Source of the DNA: JBLEFH01 sp047345645
GTDB lineage: Bacteria; Pseudomonadota; Alphaproteobacteria; Rhodobacterales; Rhodobacteraceae
Length of the DNA: 64,000 nt
Strand: one strand, 5' to 3'
Assembly (NCBI GenBank): GCA_047345645.1
Contig: JBLEFH010000002.1
The notes beneath the pieces were generated by a model. It saw nothing but the letters and a program-made list of their open reading frames with translations. It made no database searches and was not told the origin of the DNA. This document shows, piece by piece, positions 16,938-26,330 of the stretch. How positions within the stretch are numbered: position 1 is the stretch's first letter; the number at the start of each line of letters is the position of its first letter. The position numbers and the translations under genes were made by a program.

Positions 16938-18113
16938 ATGAAGAAGATGATGACCGCAACCGCTGTGTTTGCGCTGATGTCTGGCGCGGCCATGGCACAA
17001 GAGGCGAAAGTCGGCGTTCTGATGGGCTTTACCGGCCCGATTGAATCCCTGACGCCCGGCATGGCAGCAGGTGCGGAACTCGCGATGCAGGAAGTCAGCG
17101 ACAGTGGTGCGCTGCTTGATGGCATGACGCTCACCCCGGTGCGCGGCGACTCGACCTGCGTGGATGCTGGCGCGGCGACGACCGCGGCGGAAGCGATTTT
17201 GGCCGAAGATGTCGTGGCGATTGTCGGCGCGGCCTGCTCGGGCGCATCGACGGCTGTGGCGAACAATGTGGCGATCCCGCAAGGGCTTGTGATGATCTCG
17301 CCCGCCTCGACCAGCCCGGCGCTGACCGATCTCGAAGATGATGGCCATTTCTTCCGCACCGCGCCGTCCGATGCGCGTCAGGGGGAAATCCTCGCCAATA
17401 TCGTGAAGGACAAGGGCTTTGAGAACGCCGCTGTGACCTACACGAACAACGATTACGGCAAAGGCTTTGCCGAGAGCTTCGAAGCGGCGTTTGAAGCGGC
17501 GGGCGGCTCGATTGCCATTTCGGCGGCTCATGAGGACGGCAAGGCGGACTACTCCGCTGAGGTCGGCGCGCTCGCGGCAGCAGGTGCCGATATCCTCGTC
17601 GTGCTTGGCTATATCGACCAGGGCGGCAACGGCATCATCCGCAACGCGCTCGACACCGGCGCTTTCGACACCTTCGCGTTCGGCGACGGCATGATCGGCG
17701 ACAAGATGGGCGACGATTTCGGCGACGAGATCGAAGGCTCCTTCGGCACCGCTGCGGGTTCGGAAGGCCCGGAAGGCGAGACCTTCACCACCATGCTCAA
17801 CGAAGCGGGCACGGAAGGCACGGGCCCTTACCGTGGCGAGTCCTATGACGCGGTGGCGCTCTTTGCCCTTGCCATGCAGAAAGCGGGCGAAGCGACCGTG
17901 ACGCCCGAGGCGATCATGGAAGTGGCGAACGCCCCCGGTGAGCAGATCGGCGTCGGCGAGATCGAAAAAGGTCTCCAGTTGATCGCAGACGGCCAGGACG
18001 TTGATTATCAGGGCGTGACCGCCGTGGAATTCGACGACAATGGCGACCCGGCAGGCTCCTATCTCGAATATGAGATGCAGGGCGGCGCGCTTGAGGTCGT
18101 CGGTCAGCACTGA
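16938..18113 (+). CDS. LIV-type ABC transporter periplasmic substrate-binding protein
   Basis: A 391-residue exported binding protein of the Leu/Ile/Val (LivJ/LivK) type. Residues 1-21 form a signal peptide ending GAAMAQ. The mature part follows the periplasmic-binding-protein-1 fold (KVGVLMGFTGPIESLTPGMAAGAELA..., ISPASTSPALTD, FRTAPSDARQGEILANIV, TYTNNDYGKGFAESF). A single disulfide (TCVDAG / AACSGA) is plausible. It is first in the operon and is separated from the ATPase gene by a hairpin, as expected for a protein needed in excess. The true substrate (branched-chain amino acids, amides or other compounds) cannot be told from sequence. Confidence 0.88.
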   Translation: MKKMMTATAVFALMSGAAMAQEAKVGVLMGFTGPIESLTPGMAAGAELAMQEVSDSGALLDGMTLTPVRGDSTCVDAGAATTAAEAILAEDVVAIVGAACSGASTAVANNVAIPQGLVMISPASTSPALTDLEDDGHFFRTAPSDARQGEILANIVKDKGFENAAVTYTNNDYGKGFAESFEAAFEAAGGSIAISAAHEDGKADYSAEVGALAAAGADILVVLGYIDQGGNGIIRNALDTGAFDTFAFGDGMIGDKMGDDFGDEIEGSFGTAAGSEGPEGETFTTMLNEAGTEGTGPYRGESYDAVALFALAMQKAGEATVTPEAIMEVANAPGEQIGVGEIEKGLQLIADGQDVDYQGVTAVEFDDNGDPAGSYLEYEMQGGALEVVGQH

Positions 18114-18128
18114 TGTGACGAAACCCGC

Positions 18129-18164
18129 ACACGGCCCGGACCTGCTTCCGGGCCGTGTCGCGTT
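18129..18164 (+). terminator. Intra-operon hairpin between binding protein and ATPase genes
   Basis: An 11-bp GC-rich stem (18129-18139 with 18148-18158), loop of eight, is followed by CGCGTTTT. It lies 15 bases after the binding-protein stop and 15 bases before the livG ribosome site. A leaky terminator or mRNA 3'-end stabiliser here would lower expression of the downstream transporter genes. Confidence 0.65.
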
Positions 18165-18179
18165 TTCCGGAGAGGGAAC

Positions 18180-18977
18180 ATGATCCGAGTGGATGACTTG
18201 TCGATGCATTTCGGCGGGATCAAAGCGGTGGACCACGCGACATTGGAGATCGAAAAAGGCTCGATCACCGGCCTGATCGGCCCGAATGGCGCGGGAAAAT
18301 CAACTTTATTTAACTGTATTGCCGGGCTCTACACGCCGACGGCGGGGAAAATTTACCTCTCTGGCGAGGATATTACGGGGCTGCCCCCGCATGAGCTGTT
18401 CGGCAAGGGGCTCCTGCGCACCTTCCAGATCGCCCATGAATTTACCAATCTCACGGTCCGTGAGAACCTGATGATGGTCCCGGCGAACCAGTCGGGCGAG
18501 CGGCTGACCACGGCCTTCTGGGGCCGCGCGCGGATCCGCGAGGAAGAGCGCGCCATTGCCAAGCGTGCCGATGAAGTCATTGAATTTCTGGAAATTTCCC
18601 ATGTGGCTGATGAGTTGGCGGGCAATCTCTCAGGCGGGCAGAAAAAGCTGGTGGAGCTTGGCCGCACGATGATGGTGGACCCCAAGATCGTCTTTCTCGA
18701 CGAGGTCGGGGCCGGGGTGAACCGCACCCTGCTCGGCACAATTGGCGACGCGATTTTGCGGCTCAACAAGGAGCAGGGCTACACCTTCTGTCTCATCGAG
18801 CACGACATGGATTTCATCGCCAAACTCTGCGACCCGGTCATCGTCATGGCCGAGGGCACGGTGCTGGCGCAAGGGACGGTCGATGAGGTCAAGAATGACG
18901 AGCGCGTCATCGAGGCTTATCTCGGCACGGGCTTGAAAAACAAGGATCCTAAGCCGGAAGAGGGGGCGCCCGCATGA
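18180..18977 (+). CDS. livG: LIV-type ABC transporter ATPase LivG
   Basis: A 265-residue ABC ATPase. Walker A is GPNGAGKST and the signature LSGGQKKLVELGR. Walker B is KIVFLDEVGAG with the EVGAG form common in LivG, and the switch His is in LIEHDMDFI. The BCA_ABC_TP C-terminal tail (EAYLGTG) is present. It energises import by the LivHM permease. The start is ATG 18180 after AGAGGGAA. The stop overlaps livF by four bases (ATGA). A short acidic/Pro-rich tail (KNKDPKPEEGAPA) is extra. Confidence 0.93.
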   Translation: MIRVDDLSMHFGGIKAVDHATLEIEKGSITGLIGPNGAGKSTLFNCIAGLYTPTAGKIYLSGEDITGLPPHELFGKGLLRTFQIAHEFTNLTVRENLMMVPANQSGERLTTAFWGRARIREEERAIAKRADEVIEFLEISHVADELAGNLSGGQKKLVELGRTMMVDPKIVFLDEVGAGVNRTLLGTIGDAILRLNKEQGYTFCLIEHDMDFIAKLCDPVIVMAEGTVLAQGTVDEVKNDERVIEAYLGTGLKNKDPKPEEGAPA

Positions 18978-19678
18978 GTTTCCTCTCCGCTGAAAGCATG
19001 ACCGGCGGCTATGGCGCCGCCGATATTCTCCACTCCACCAATATCGCCGTTGAAAAGGGCGAGATCGCGGTGATCGTCGGCCCCAATGGCGCGGGCAAAT
19101 CGACGGCGATGAAGGCCGTGTTCGGGATGCTCCCGCTCCGCGAGGGCCGCGTGATGTTCAATGAACAGAACATCACCAAACTCTCCCCGCAGGAGCGCGT
19201 CGCGAGCGGCATGGGCTTCGTGCCGCAGGTCAACAACGTGTTCCGCTCCATGACCGTGCGCGAAAATCTCGAAATGGGCGCGTTTCTGCGGGAGGACAGC
19301 ATCGAGGGGACGGTCGAGGAAGTCTTCAACCTCTTCCCGATCCTGCGCGAGAAGCAAGGCCAGCCCGCGGGTGAACTGTCCGGCGGCCAACGCCAGCAGG
19401 TCGCCGTGGGCCGCGCCCTCATGACCCGCCCGAAACTCCTGATGCTCGACGAGCCGACAGCCGGGGTCTCCCCCATCGTGATGGACGAGCTGTTCGACCG
19501 CATCATCGAGATCGCCCGCACCGGCATCTCGATCCTGATGGTGGAGCAAAACGCGCGCCAAGCCCTCAACATCGCCGACAAAGGTTATGTGATGGTGCAG
19601 GGCCGCAACGCCTATACCGACACCGGGGAGGCCCTGCTCGCCGATCCCGAAGTCCGCAAAAGTTTCTTGGGAGGGTGA
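18974..19678 (+). CDS. livF: LIV-type ABC transporter ATPase LivF
   Basis: The second ABC ATPase of the transporter, 234 residues. Walker A is GPNGAGKST, the signature LSGGQRQQVAVGRAL, and Walker B KLLMLDEPTAG, with a shifted helical domain (FNLFPILREKQGQPAGELSGGQ) typical of LivF. It starts inside the livG stop (ATGA at 18974). Instead of livH, a short exported-protein gene follows one base after its stop, which is not the classical livHMGF arrangement. Confidence 0.93.
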   Translation: MSFLSAESMTGGYGAADILHSTNIAVEKGEIAVIVGPNGAGKSTAMKAVFGMLPLREGRVMFNEQNITKLSPQERVASGMGFVPQVNNVFRSMTVRENLEMGAFLREDSIEGTVEEVFNLFPILREKQGQPAGELSGGQRQQVAVGRALMTRPKLLMLDEPTAGVSPIVMDELFDRIIEIARTGISILMVEQNARQALNIADKGYVMVQGRNAYTDTGEALLADPEVRKSFLGG

Positions 19679-19679
19679 T

Positions 19680-20078
19680 ATGATCCGATTAACCCTAGCA
19701 GCCACCCTCATCCCGGCGCTCGCCGCCGCGCAGCCGGTTCTGACCTGCAATTTCACGCAAGAATGCTATGGCGAGGAGGCGTGTCAGGAGACCGGTTACG
19801 AGGTCAGCATCGAGAAGGATGAAGCGGGTCTTTTGGATTTCGTCGACCCGAGTGCGACCGTGCCGCAGGCCAGTGGGCCGAATGATGTAGATGCGGATGA
19901 GTTTGGGCCGGTCACGGTCTATACCTTCGTCACCGAGAAGGTGGGGGAGGATGACATCCAGACCCATCACGCCCTCGCGGTGGTCACGGAGACCGGGCAG
20001 GCCAATCTGCAAACGCTCATCACCGATGTGCCGCTCCAGTCGATCCTCTATACCGGCACCTGCGAGGAGGCGGAATAA
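19680..20078 (+). CDS. Small exported cysteine-containing protein within the liv operon
   Basis: I do not recognise the family. The 132-residue product has a short signal peptide (MIRLTLAATLIPALAAAQ) and a mature domain of about 115 residues with four cysteines: three close together (TCNFTQECYGEEAC) and one near the end (YTGTCEE). The domain is acidic and strand-rich. It sits one base after livF, and its TAA overlaps the livH ATG (TAATG), so it is made with the transporter. A periplasmic accessory or stability role is possible but unproven. Confidence 0.8.
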   Translation: MIRLTLAATLIPALAAAQPVLTCNFTQECYGEEACQETGYEVSIEKDEAGLLDFVDPSATVPQASGPNDVDADEFGPVTVYTFVTEKVGEDDIQTHHALAVVTETGQANLQTLITDVPLQSILYTGTCEEAE

Positions 20079-21088
20079 TGGACCTTCTCAACGCTCTCGT
20101 TGTCTTCGCAAATTTCGTGTTCGTCCCGGCGCTCGCCTATGGTAGCCAGCTCGCCCTCGGCGCGCTTGGGGTCACGATCATCTATGCCGTTCTGCGGTTC
20201 TCCAACTTCGCCCATGGCGATCTGATGGCTTTCGGGACCATGTGCGTGATCCTCGTGACATGGTGGTTCCAGAGCCTCGGCATCACCGGCGGCGCGATCC
20301 CGACCGCGCTTCTGGCGCTGCCCTTCGGCATTATCGGCGCGGTGGCGATCTCGCTCGTGATCGACCGCACCGTCTACCGTTTCTACCGCAAGCAGAAATC
20401 CGACGGGGTGATCTTCGTGATCATCTCCATCGGCGTGATGTTTATCCTCAACGGGATCACGCGCCTCATCATCGGGCCGGATGACCAGCGCTTTGCCGAT
20501 GGCGCGCGGTTCCTCATCAACGCCCGGGATTTCAAGGAATGGAGCGGGCTCGATCAGGGTCTCGCCATCCGCTCCACACAGGCGCTGACGCTGGTGGTCG
20601 CCGTAGTGGTGGTCCTCTGGCTCTTCTGGTTCCTGCGCAAAACGCGGACCGGCAAAGCCATGCGCGCCTTCTCCGACAATGAAGATCTGGCGCTCCTGTC
20701 GGGCATCAACCCCGAACGAGTGGTGTTCTGGACATGGGTGATCGCGGCGAGCCTCGCGACCATCGCGGGCACGCTTTACGGCCTCGACAAGAGCTTCCGG
20801 CCCTTCACCTATTTCCAACTCGTCCTGCCGATCTTCGCGGCGGCGATTGTGGGCGGGATCGGCAACCCCTTGGGCGCCATCGTCGGCGGCTTCGTCATCG
20901 CCTTTTCCGAGGTCACGCTCACCTATGCTTGGAAGCTGGTCGCCACCTATGCGCTGCCGGAGTCCATGGTGCCGGACGGACTGATGCAGCTCCTCTCCAC
21001 CGATTATAAATTCGCGATCTCCTTCCTCATTCTGGTGATCGTGCTGGTGCTCAAACCCACTGGCCTGATGAAGGGGGACACGATATGA
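20078..21088 (+). CDS. livH: LIV-type ABC transporter permease LivH
   Basis: A 336-residue inner-membrane permease with about eight hydrophobic helices. It has the LivH signature GALGVTIIYAVLRFSNFAHGDLMAFG near the N-terminus and the EAA-like loop (MRAFSDNEDLALLSGINPERVVFW) before the last helices. It pairs with LivM to form the channel. It overlaps the preceding gene by one base and livM by four (ATGA at 21085). The ~30-residue segment SWLFQ-like second loop is normal for roseobacterial homologues as far as I can judge. Confidence 0.92.
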   Translation: MDLLNALVVFANFVFVPALAYGSQLALGALGVTIIYAVLRFSNFAHGDLMAFGTMCVILVTWWFQSLGITGGAIPTALLALPFGIIGAVAISLVIDRTVYRFYRKQKSDGVIFVIISIGVMFILNGITRLIIGPDDQRFADGARFLINARDFKEWSGLDQGLAIRSTQALTLVVAVVVVLWLFWFLRKTRTGKAMRAFSDNEDLALLSGINPERVVFWTWVIAASLATIAGTLYGLDKSFRPFTYFQLVLPIFAAAIVGGIGNPLGAIVGGFVIAFSEVTLTYAWKLVATYALPESMVPDGLMQLLSTDYKFAISFLILVIVLVLKPTGLMKGDTI

Positions 21089-22392
21089 CCCTACGCCATG
21101 CCTCTTATTTCGCCATCATGGCGCTGCTTCTCGTCATTGTCGGCGTGATGCAGTCGCCCGCCGTGGCGCTGACCATTCTGAACCTCTGCATCATCTCCGC
21201 CATCATGGCGCTTGGGGTGAATTTGCAATGGGGCTATGCGGGGCTTCTGAATGTCGGCATCATGGGCTTCACCGCCATTGGCGGGCTCGGCGCGGTGCTG
21301 GTGGCGATGCCCCCGGTGCGCGACGCCTGGTCCGCGGGCGGGATCGGCGTGATCCTCTCGGCCATCGTGATGCTCGGCTTCATCCTCGCGGCGATCCTGA
21401 TCCGCCCGCGCCTGACGCGCTATCGCGGCGCGGTGACGGCAATCATCATCATCGCGGGCTATTTCACGGCGCGGCTGGTCTTTGACCCGGCGACGGCGGC
21501 GATCGAGGCGGTCAACCCGTCCCGCACCGGCTATCTCGGCGGTCTCGGCCTGCCGATCCTGCTCGGCTGGCCCGTGGGCGGGTTGCTCGCGGCGGGCGCG
21601 GCCTGGCTGGTCGGCAAAACCGCCCTCGGCCTGCGCTCGGACTATCTGGCCATCGCGACCCTCGGCATTTCCGAGATCATAATCGCGATCCTGAAAAACG
21701 AGGACTGGCTGAGCCGGGGCGTGAAAAACGTGACCTCGCTCCCGCGCACGGTCCCGACCGAGGTTGGCCTGCGCGAAGCGCCGTGGTTCATCAACCTGTG
21801 CGAGACCCTCGGCACCACGCCCTCCGCCTTTGCGGGCCTCTTCGTGGATCTTTGCTATACGGCGCTTTTCGGCCTCGTGCTGATTATCTTCACGATCCTC
21901 GCGCAACGGGCGCTCCACTCGCCATGGGGCCGCATGATGCGCGCGATCCGCGACAATGAAACCGCCGCCCGCGCCATGGGCAAGGACGTGACCCGCCGCC
22001 ATCTCGAAATTTTCGTGCTGGGCTCTGCGGTGGTCGGCGTGGCAGGCGCGATGCTGGTCACCATGAACGGCCAGTTCACCCCGACCTCTTACGTGCCGCT
22101 GCGCTACACCTTCCTCATCCTCGTGATGGTGATCGTCGGCGGCTCTGGCAACAATTTCGGCGCGATCCTGGGCGGCTTTGTCATCTGGTTTGTCTGGGTG
22201 GAAGCCGAGCCCGTGGGCCGCTGGCTGATGGACGTTCTGACCGGCCCCTTGGGCGAAGACAGCGCGCTGCGCGACACCCTCGTCGACCGCGCCGCCCATA
22301 TGCGCATGATCTTCATGGGGGCGATCCTGCTCCTCGTCATGCGCTTCGCACCGCGCGGGTTGATCCCCGAGGAGAGGGGGCGGCGGCACTAG
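21085..22392 (+). CDS. livM: LIV-type ABC transporter permease LivM
   Basis: A 435-residue permease with about ten hydrophobic segments. The LivM-type LGVNLQWGYAGLLNVGIMGFTAIGG motif is near residue 45, SDYLAIATLGISEIIIAILKN in the middle, and a RAIRDNETAARAMGKDVTRRHLEIFVLGSA cytoplasmic loop precedes the last helices. It carries an extra loop with two hydrophobic segments in the N-terminal half (about 75-135), making it longer than enteric LivM cores of about 300 residues. Its TAG is followed three bases later by a small GTG-started membrane gene. Confidence 0.92.
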   Translation: MTLRHASYFAIMALLLVIVGVMQSPAVALTILNLCIISAIMALGVNLQWGYAGLLNVGIMGFTAIGGLGAVLVAMPPVRDAWSAGGIGVILSAIVMLGFILAAILIRPRLTRYRGAVTAIIIIAGYFTARLVFDPATAAIEAVNPSRTGYLGGLGLPILLGWPVGGLLAAGAAWLVGKTALGLRSDYLAIATLGISEIIIAILKNEDWLSRGVKNVTSLPRTVPTEVGLREAPWFINLCETLGTTPSAFAGLFVDLCYTALFGLVLIIFTILAQRALHSPWGRMMRAIRDNETAARAMGKDVTRRHLEIFVLGSAVVGVAGAMLVTMNGQFTPTSYVPLRYTFLILVMVIVGGSGNNFGAILGGFVIWFVWVEAEPVGRWLMDVLTGPLGEDSALRDTLVDRAAHMRMIFMGAILLLVMRFAPRGLIPEERGRRH

Positions 22393-22395
22393 AGC

Positions 22396-22815
22396 GTGCG
22401 CCGCATCCTCGTCTATATTGCGGCCTTTGTTGCGGGCCTGACAACGTGGTTTGGTTTTGCGCTTTTCGAAGCGCTGAACCCCTTTTTGCCGTGGCAATTT
22501 CCCCCGTTAATGGTCTTGACGGGGATCAGCTTTCCGGGTGGGGCCACGCCAGAGTTACACTATCTCAACCATGTCTTGGAAAGCTGGTTTCCTTTCCTCG
22601 TGGCGTTTCTCGTGGCGCGCTTGCTCACCCGTGGGCGCGCGCGGCCACGGGGTGCAGTGCGGCTCTATCTCGCCTTTCTGCTCTGGTCGCTTGTCATGGT
22701 TTTGCTGGATCAGTTTGGCGTGCCGCTCGGGTGGATTTTGGGGATCGGTTTTGGTGGGACGCTCATAGGAGGCTTGCCCCTCTATCTGCGGTTGGTCGAT
22801 CCGAAGCGCGTCTAG
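22396..22815 (+). CDS. Small four-helix membrane protein at end of liv operon
   Basis: A 139-residue hydrophobic protein of unknown function. Four probable membrane helices are visible: ILVYIAAFVAGLTTWFGFALF, FPFLVAFLVARLL, LYLAFLLWSLVMVLL, and WILGIGFGGTLIGGLPLYL. The start is a GTG at 22396, three bases after livM, with no good ribosome site of its own, so it would rely on coupling. It ends directly before a terminator that closes the operon. No enzymatic motif is visible. Confidence 0.6.
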   Translation: MRRILVYIAAFVAGLTTWFGFALFEALNPFLPWQFPPLMVLTGISFPGGATPELHYLNHVLESWFPFLVAFLVARLLTRGRARPRGAVRLYLAFLLWSLVMVLLDQFGVPLGWILGIGFGGTLIGGLPLYLRLVDPKRV

Positions 22816-22824
22816 CGCCCAAAA

Positions 22825-22850
22825 GAAAACCCCGCCGAAGCGGGGTTTTC
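22825..22850. terminator. Bidirectional terminator between liv operon and tRNA-Glu
   Basis: GAAAACCCCG (22825-22834) pairs perfectly with CGGGGTTTTC (22841-22850) around a 6-base loop. The stem ends in T-rich arms on both strands, so it can end both the plus-strand liv operon and the minus-strand tRNA transcript, which ends 10 bases away. Confidence 0.8.
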
Positions 22851-22860
22851 TTCAAACAGA

Positions 22861-22936
22861 TGGTACGCCCTACGGGACTCGAACCCGTGTTTCCGCCGTG
22901 AAAGGGCGGCGTCCTAGACCGCTAGACGAAGGGCGC
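22861..22936 (-). tRNA. tRNA-Glu (anticodon TTC)
   Basis: The minus strand folds as a 76-nt tRNA. The acceptor stem is GCGCCCT with AGGGCGT, the D-arm lies in TCGTCTAGCGG, and the anticodon stem is CCGCC/GGCGG around CTTTCAC (anticodon TTC). The T-arm is ACGGG-TTCGAAT-CCCGT. The 3' CCA is encoded (TGG at 22861-22863 on the plus strand). The pattern closely matches bacterial tRNA-Glu. No integrase or duplicated 3' tRNA fragment is visible nearby. Confidence 0.97.
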
Positions 22937-23025
22937 CTCGTGGTCTGTGCAGCGGTGTTTACGGGGAGCGGCGGGGGAGCGCAAGGGCATTTTTTGCGGT
23001 TTCGCGAATTTTTTTGTGGCCACGC

Positions 23026-24753
23026 TTAACGCACCGGGGCGGCGTCCTCGATGCGCAGTTTGACCTTCATCCGGCCCTGCCATGTGTCGATTTCCAGCCG
23101 TCCGGCGACGTGGAAAGCCGCGCCATCATGGTTGACCAAAGCCTCGCCGAGCGGGGTGTCCATCACGCGAAAAGCGATGGCGTCGAGCTTGCCCGTCCCA
23201 TCGTTGAACGTCACCTGCAAATGGCCGTCGCCGACCGGGCGGGTGAAGGCGATCCGCGCGCCGCTGAGGGCCACACGCGGGGCCGAGGCCGCCGCGCCGT
23301 AGGGGCCGGCCTTGGCCATGTCCTCGATGAGGTCCGGCGTTGCGGCGGCTGCGGCGATCACGCCGTCGATGCGCAGCGGCTCGGGGCCGGTCGCGCCGTC
23401 CTGCGCGTCGATGAGGGCGGTGAGCCGCGCCATCGCGGGCTCCAGCTGCGGCTCCGTCAGCGACAGACCCGCCGCCATTTTATGCCCGCCGCCGCGCTCG
23501 ATCAGGCCTTCATGCATGAGTTTGGAAATCGCCGTCCCGAGATCCACCCCCGCGACCGAGCGCCCGGAGCCTTTGCCCTCGCCATCCACAAACCCGATCA
23601 CCACCGCCGGACGGTGCATCCGTTCCTTCAGACGCGAGGCGACGATGCCGACCACGCCCGGATGCCAGTTTTCGCCCGCCGCCCAGACCAGCGCCGCATC
23701 GCCGCGCGCCTCGGCCTGCGCAATCGCATCGTCCAGCACCTGCGCCTCGATGGCGCGGCGTTCCTTATTGAGATCGTCGAGCTGGGTCGCAAGGCCGATG
23801 GCCTCCTCATGGGTCTGCGCCGTCAGGAGCCGCGTGCCGAGATCGGCGCGGCCAACACGCCCGCCCGCATTGATGCGCGGGCCGAGCAGAAAACCGAGAT
23901 GGAACGCCTCCGGCGCGCGGTCGAGCCGGGCCACATCGGAGAGCGCGACGAGGCCGGGGCGTTGCCGCCGCGCCATCACGGTCAGCCCCTGCCGGACCAG
24001 CGCGCGGTTGAGCCCGAGCAGCGGCGCGACATCGGCCACGGTCGCCAGCGCGACGATATCCAGCATCGCCATCAGATCCGGCAGATCACGCTTGCCGCGC
24101 AAGCCGCGGTTGGCGGCGACGAGCAGCAGAAACACCACGCCCGCGGCGCAAAGATAGGTGAGGGGGCTCTCCTCATCCTGCCGGTTCGGGTTCACGGTCG
24201 CGACCGCGGGCGGCAGGGTTTCGGCGCCCTGGTGGTGGTCGAGCACGATCACATCGCAGCCCGCCGCCGCAATAGGCTCATGGGCGACCGTGCCGCAATC
24301 GACGCAGATAATCAGGTCATGCGCCGCGCCAAGCCGCTCCATCGCGGGGATATTCGGGCCATAGCCCTCGTCGATCCGGTCGGGAATATAAAGCGTCGGC
24401 TCCACCCCGAAATGCCGCAGCCATAAGATCAGCAGCGCGGCGGAGCCCGCCCCATCCACATCGTAATCGGCGAAAATCGCGATCCGCTCGCCGCGCTCCA
24501 GCGCCGTGATAAGACGCGCCGTGGCCGCATCCATATCCATCAGGCTCGACGGATCGGGCATCAGATCGCGCAGGGTCGGATCCAGAAACTCGCGGGCCGT
24601 TTCCGGCGTAATCCCGCGCCGTGCGAGGATCCGCGCGAGCATCTCGTTCAGCCCATGGGCCTGCGCAATCGCCGCGCCCATCCGAAGCTCGGCATCTGTC
24701 GGGCCTTGCCAAAACCGGCCCGACAGGCTGTTCTCTACATCAAGAAACGCCAC
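23026..24753 (-). CDS. recJ: Single-strand-specific exonuclease RecJ
   Basis: RecJ is the 5'-3' ssDNA exonuclease used in recombination and mismatch repair. The 575-residue protein has the DHH-superfamily metal motifs DYDVDG (96-101), CVDCGT (150-155) and LDHHQG (171-176). The DHHA1 GRSVAGVDLGTAISKLMHEGLIERGGGHKMAAG motif follows, with a C-terminal OB domain. It starts two bases before the end of glpX (they abut at 24753/24754), so the two are likely co-transcribed, glpX first. Confidence 0.95.
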   Translation of the reverse strand: MAFLDVENSLSGRFWQGPTDAELRMGAAIAQAHGLNEMLARILARRGITPETAREFLDPTLRDLMPDPSSLMDMDAATARLITALERGERIAIFADYDVDGAGSAALLILWLRHFGVEPTLYIPDRIDEGYGPNIPAMERLGAAHDLIICVDCGTVAHEPIAAAGCDVIVLDHHQGAETLPPAVATVNPNRQDEESPLTYLCAAGVVFLLLVAANRGLRGKRDLPDLMAMLDIVALATVADVAPLLGLNRALVRQGLTVMARRQRPGLVALSDVARLDRAPEAFHLGFLLGPRINAGGRVGRADLGTRLLTAQTHEEAIGLATQLDDLNKERRAIEAQVLDDAIAQAEARGDAALVWAAGENWHPGVVGIVASRLKERMHRPAVVIGFVDGEGKGSGRSVAGVDLGTAISKLMHEGLIERGGGHKMAAGLSLTEPQLEPAMARLTALIDAQDGATGPEPLRIDGVIAAAAATPDLIEDMAKAGPYGAAASAPRVALSGARIAFTRPVGDGHLQVTFNDGTGKLDAIAFRVMDTPLGEALVNHDGAAFHVAGRLEIDTWQGRMKVKLRIEDAAPVR

Positions 24754-25716
<963 letters not shown>

Positions 25717-25814
25717 CGGTGGCTCCTCCTGTCCGCTCCGTTGCCTCGCTTGTAGCGAGGGCCGCGCGGGCGGGCAAGTTATGCGGAGGACTTAAAGCGG
25801 CTTTGCGCAGATCG

Positions 25815-26330
25815 CTATTCGGGCAACGTTTCTTTACCCTCACCTAGCGGGCGCTGCATGATGACCGTGTCGACCCATTGGCCGAGTTTGAATCCGGTGC
25901 CGGGCAGAGTGCCGATTGGGGCGAAGCCGTGTTTGGCGTGGAGGGCGATGGAGGGGCGGTTGTTGCCGTCGCCGATCACGGCGACCATCTGGCGGAAACC
26001 GGCGGCTTCGCAGCGGATCAGCAGCTCGGCGAGGAGGGCGCTGCCGATGCCGCGGCCTTGGGCGTCCGGCGACAGATACACCGAATCTTCAACGAGATAG
26101 CGATAGGCGGAGCGGGTGCGGAACGGGCCGCCGTAGGCGTAGCCGAGAAGCGTGCCATCCTCTTCCCAGACGATGTAAGGATAGCCCTCTGCCAGAAACG
26201 CCTCAAACCGGCGGGTCATCTCGGCAAGGTCGGGCGGGACTTCCTCGTAAGTCGCCAGACCATGCCGGACGTGATGGGCATAAATCCCGGTGATGGCGGG
26301 CAGATCGCCCGCCCGCGCCTCCCGGATCAT
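25815..26330 (-). CDS. GNAT-family N-acetyltransferase
   Basis: A 171-residue acetyl-CoA-dependent N-acyltransferase resembling phosphinothricin/methionine-sulfoximine acetyltransferases. It has an N-terminal IREARAGDLPAITGIYAHHV, the acetyl-CoA-binding SPDAQGRGIGSALLAELL (R/Q-x-x-G-x-G/A) around residue 92, and IGDGNNRPSIALHAKHGF afterwards. The natural acceptor cannot be read from sequence. Its ATG overlaps the hom stop (ATGA at 26327-26330), so it is translated with homoserine dehydrogenase, an uncommon pairing. Confidence 0.85.
   Translation of the reverse strand: MIREARAGDLPAITGIYAHHVRHGLATYEEVPPDLAEMTRRFEAFLAEGYPYIVWEEDGTLLGYAYGGPFRTRSAYRYLVEDSVYLSPDAQGRGIGSALLAELLIRCEAAGFRQMVAVIGDGNNRPSIALHAKHGFAPIGTLPGTGFKLGQWVDTVIMQRPLGEGKETLPE

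Noticed and set aside
22861..22936. tRNA-Glu as an integration site for a mobile element
   Set aside because: No integrase gene and no partial duplicate of the tRNA 3' end occurs in the window; the neighbours are core genes.
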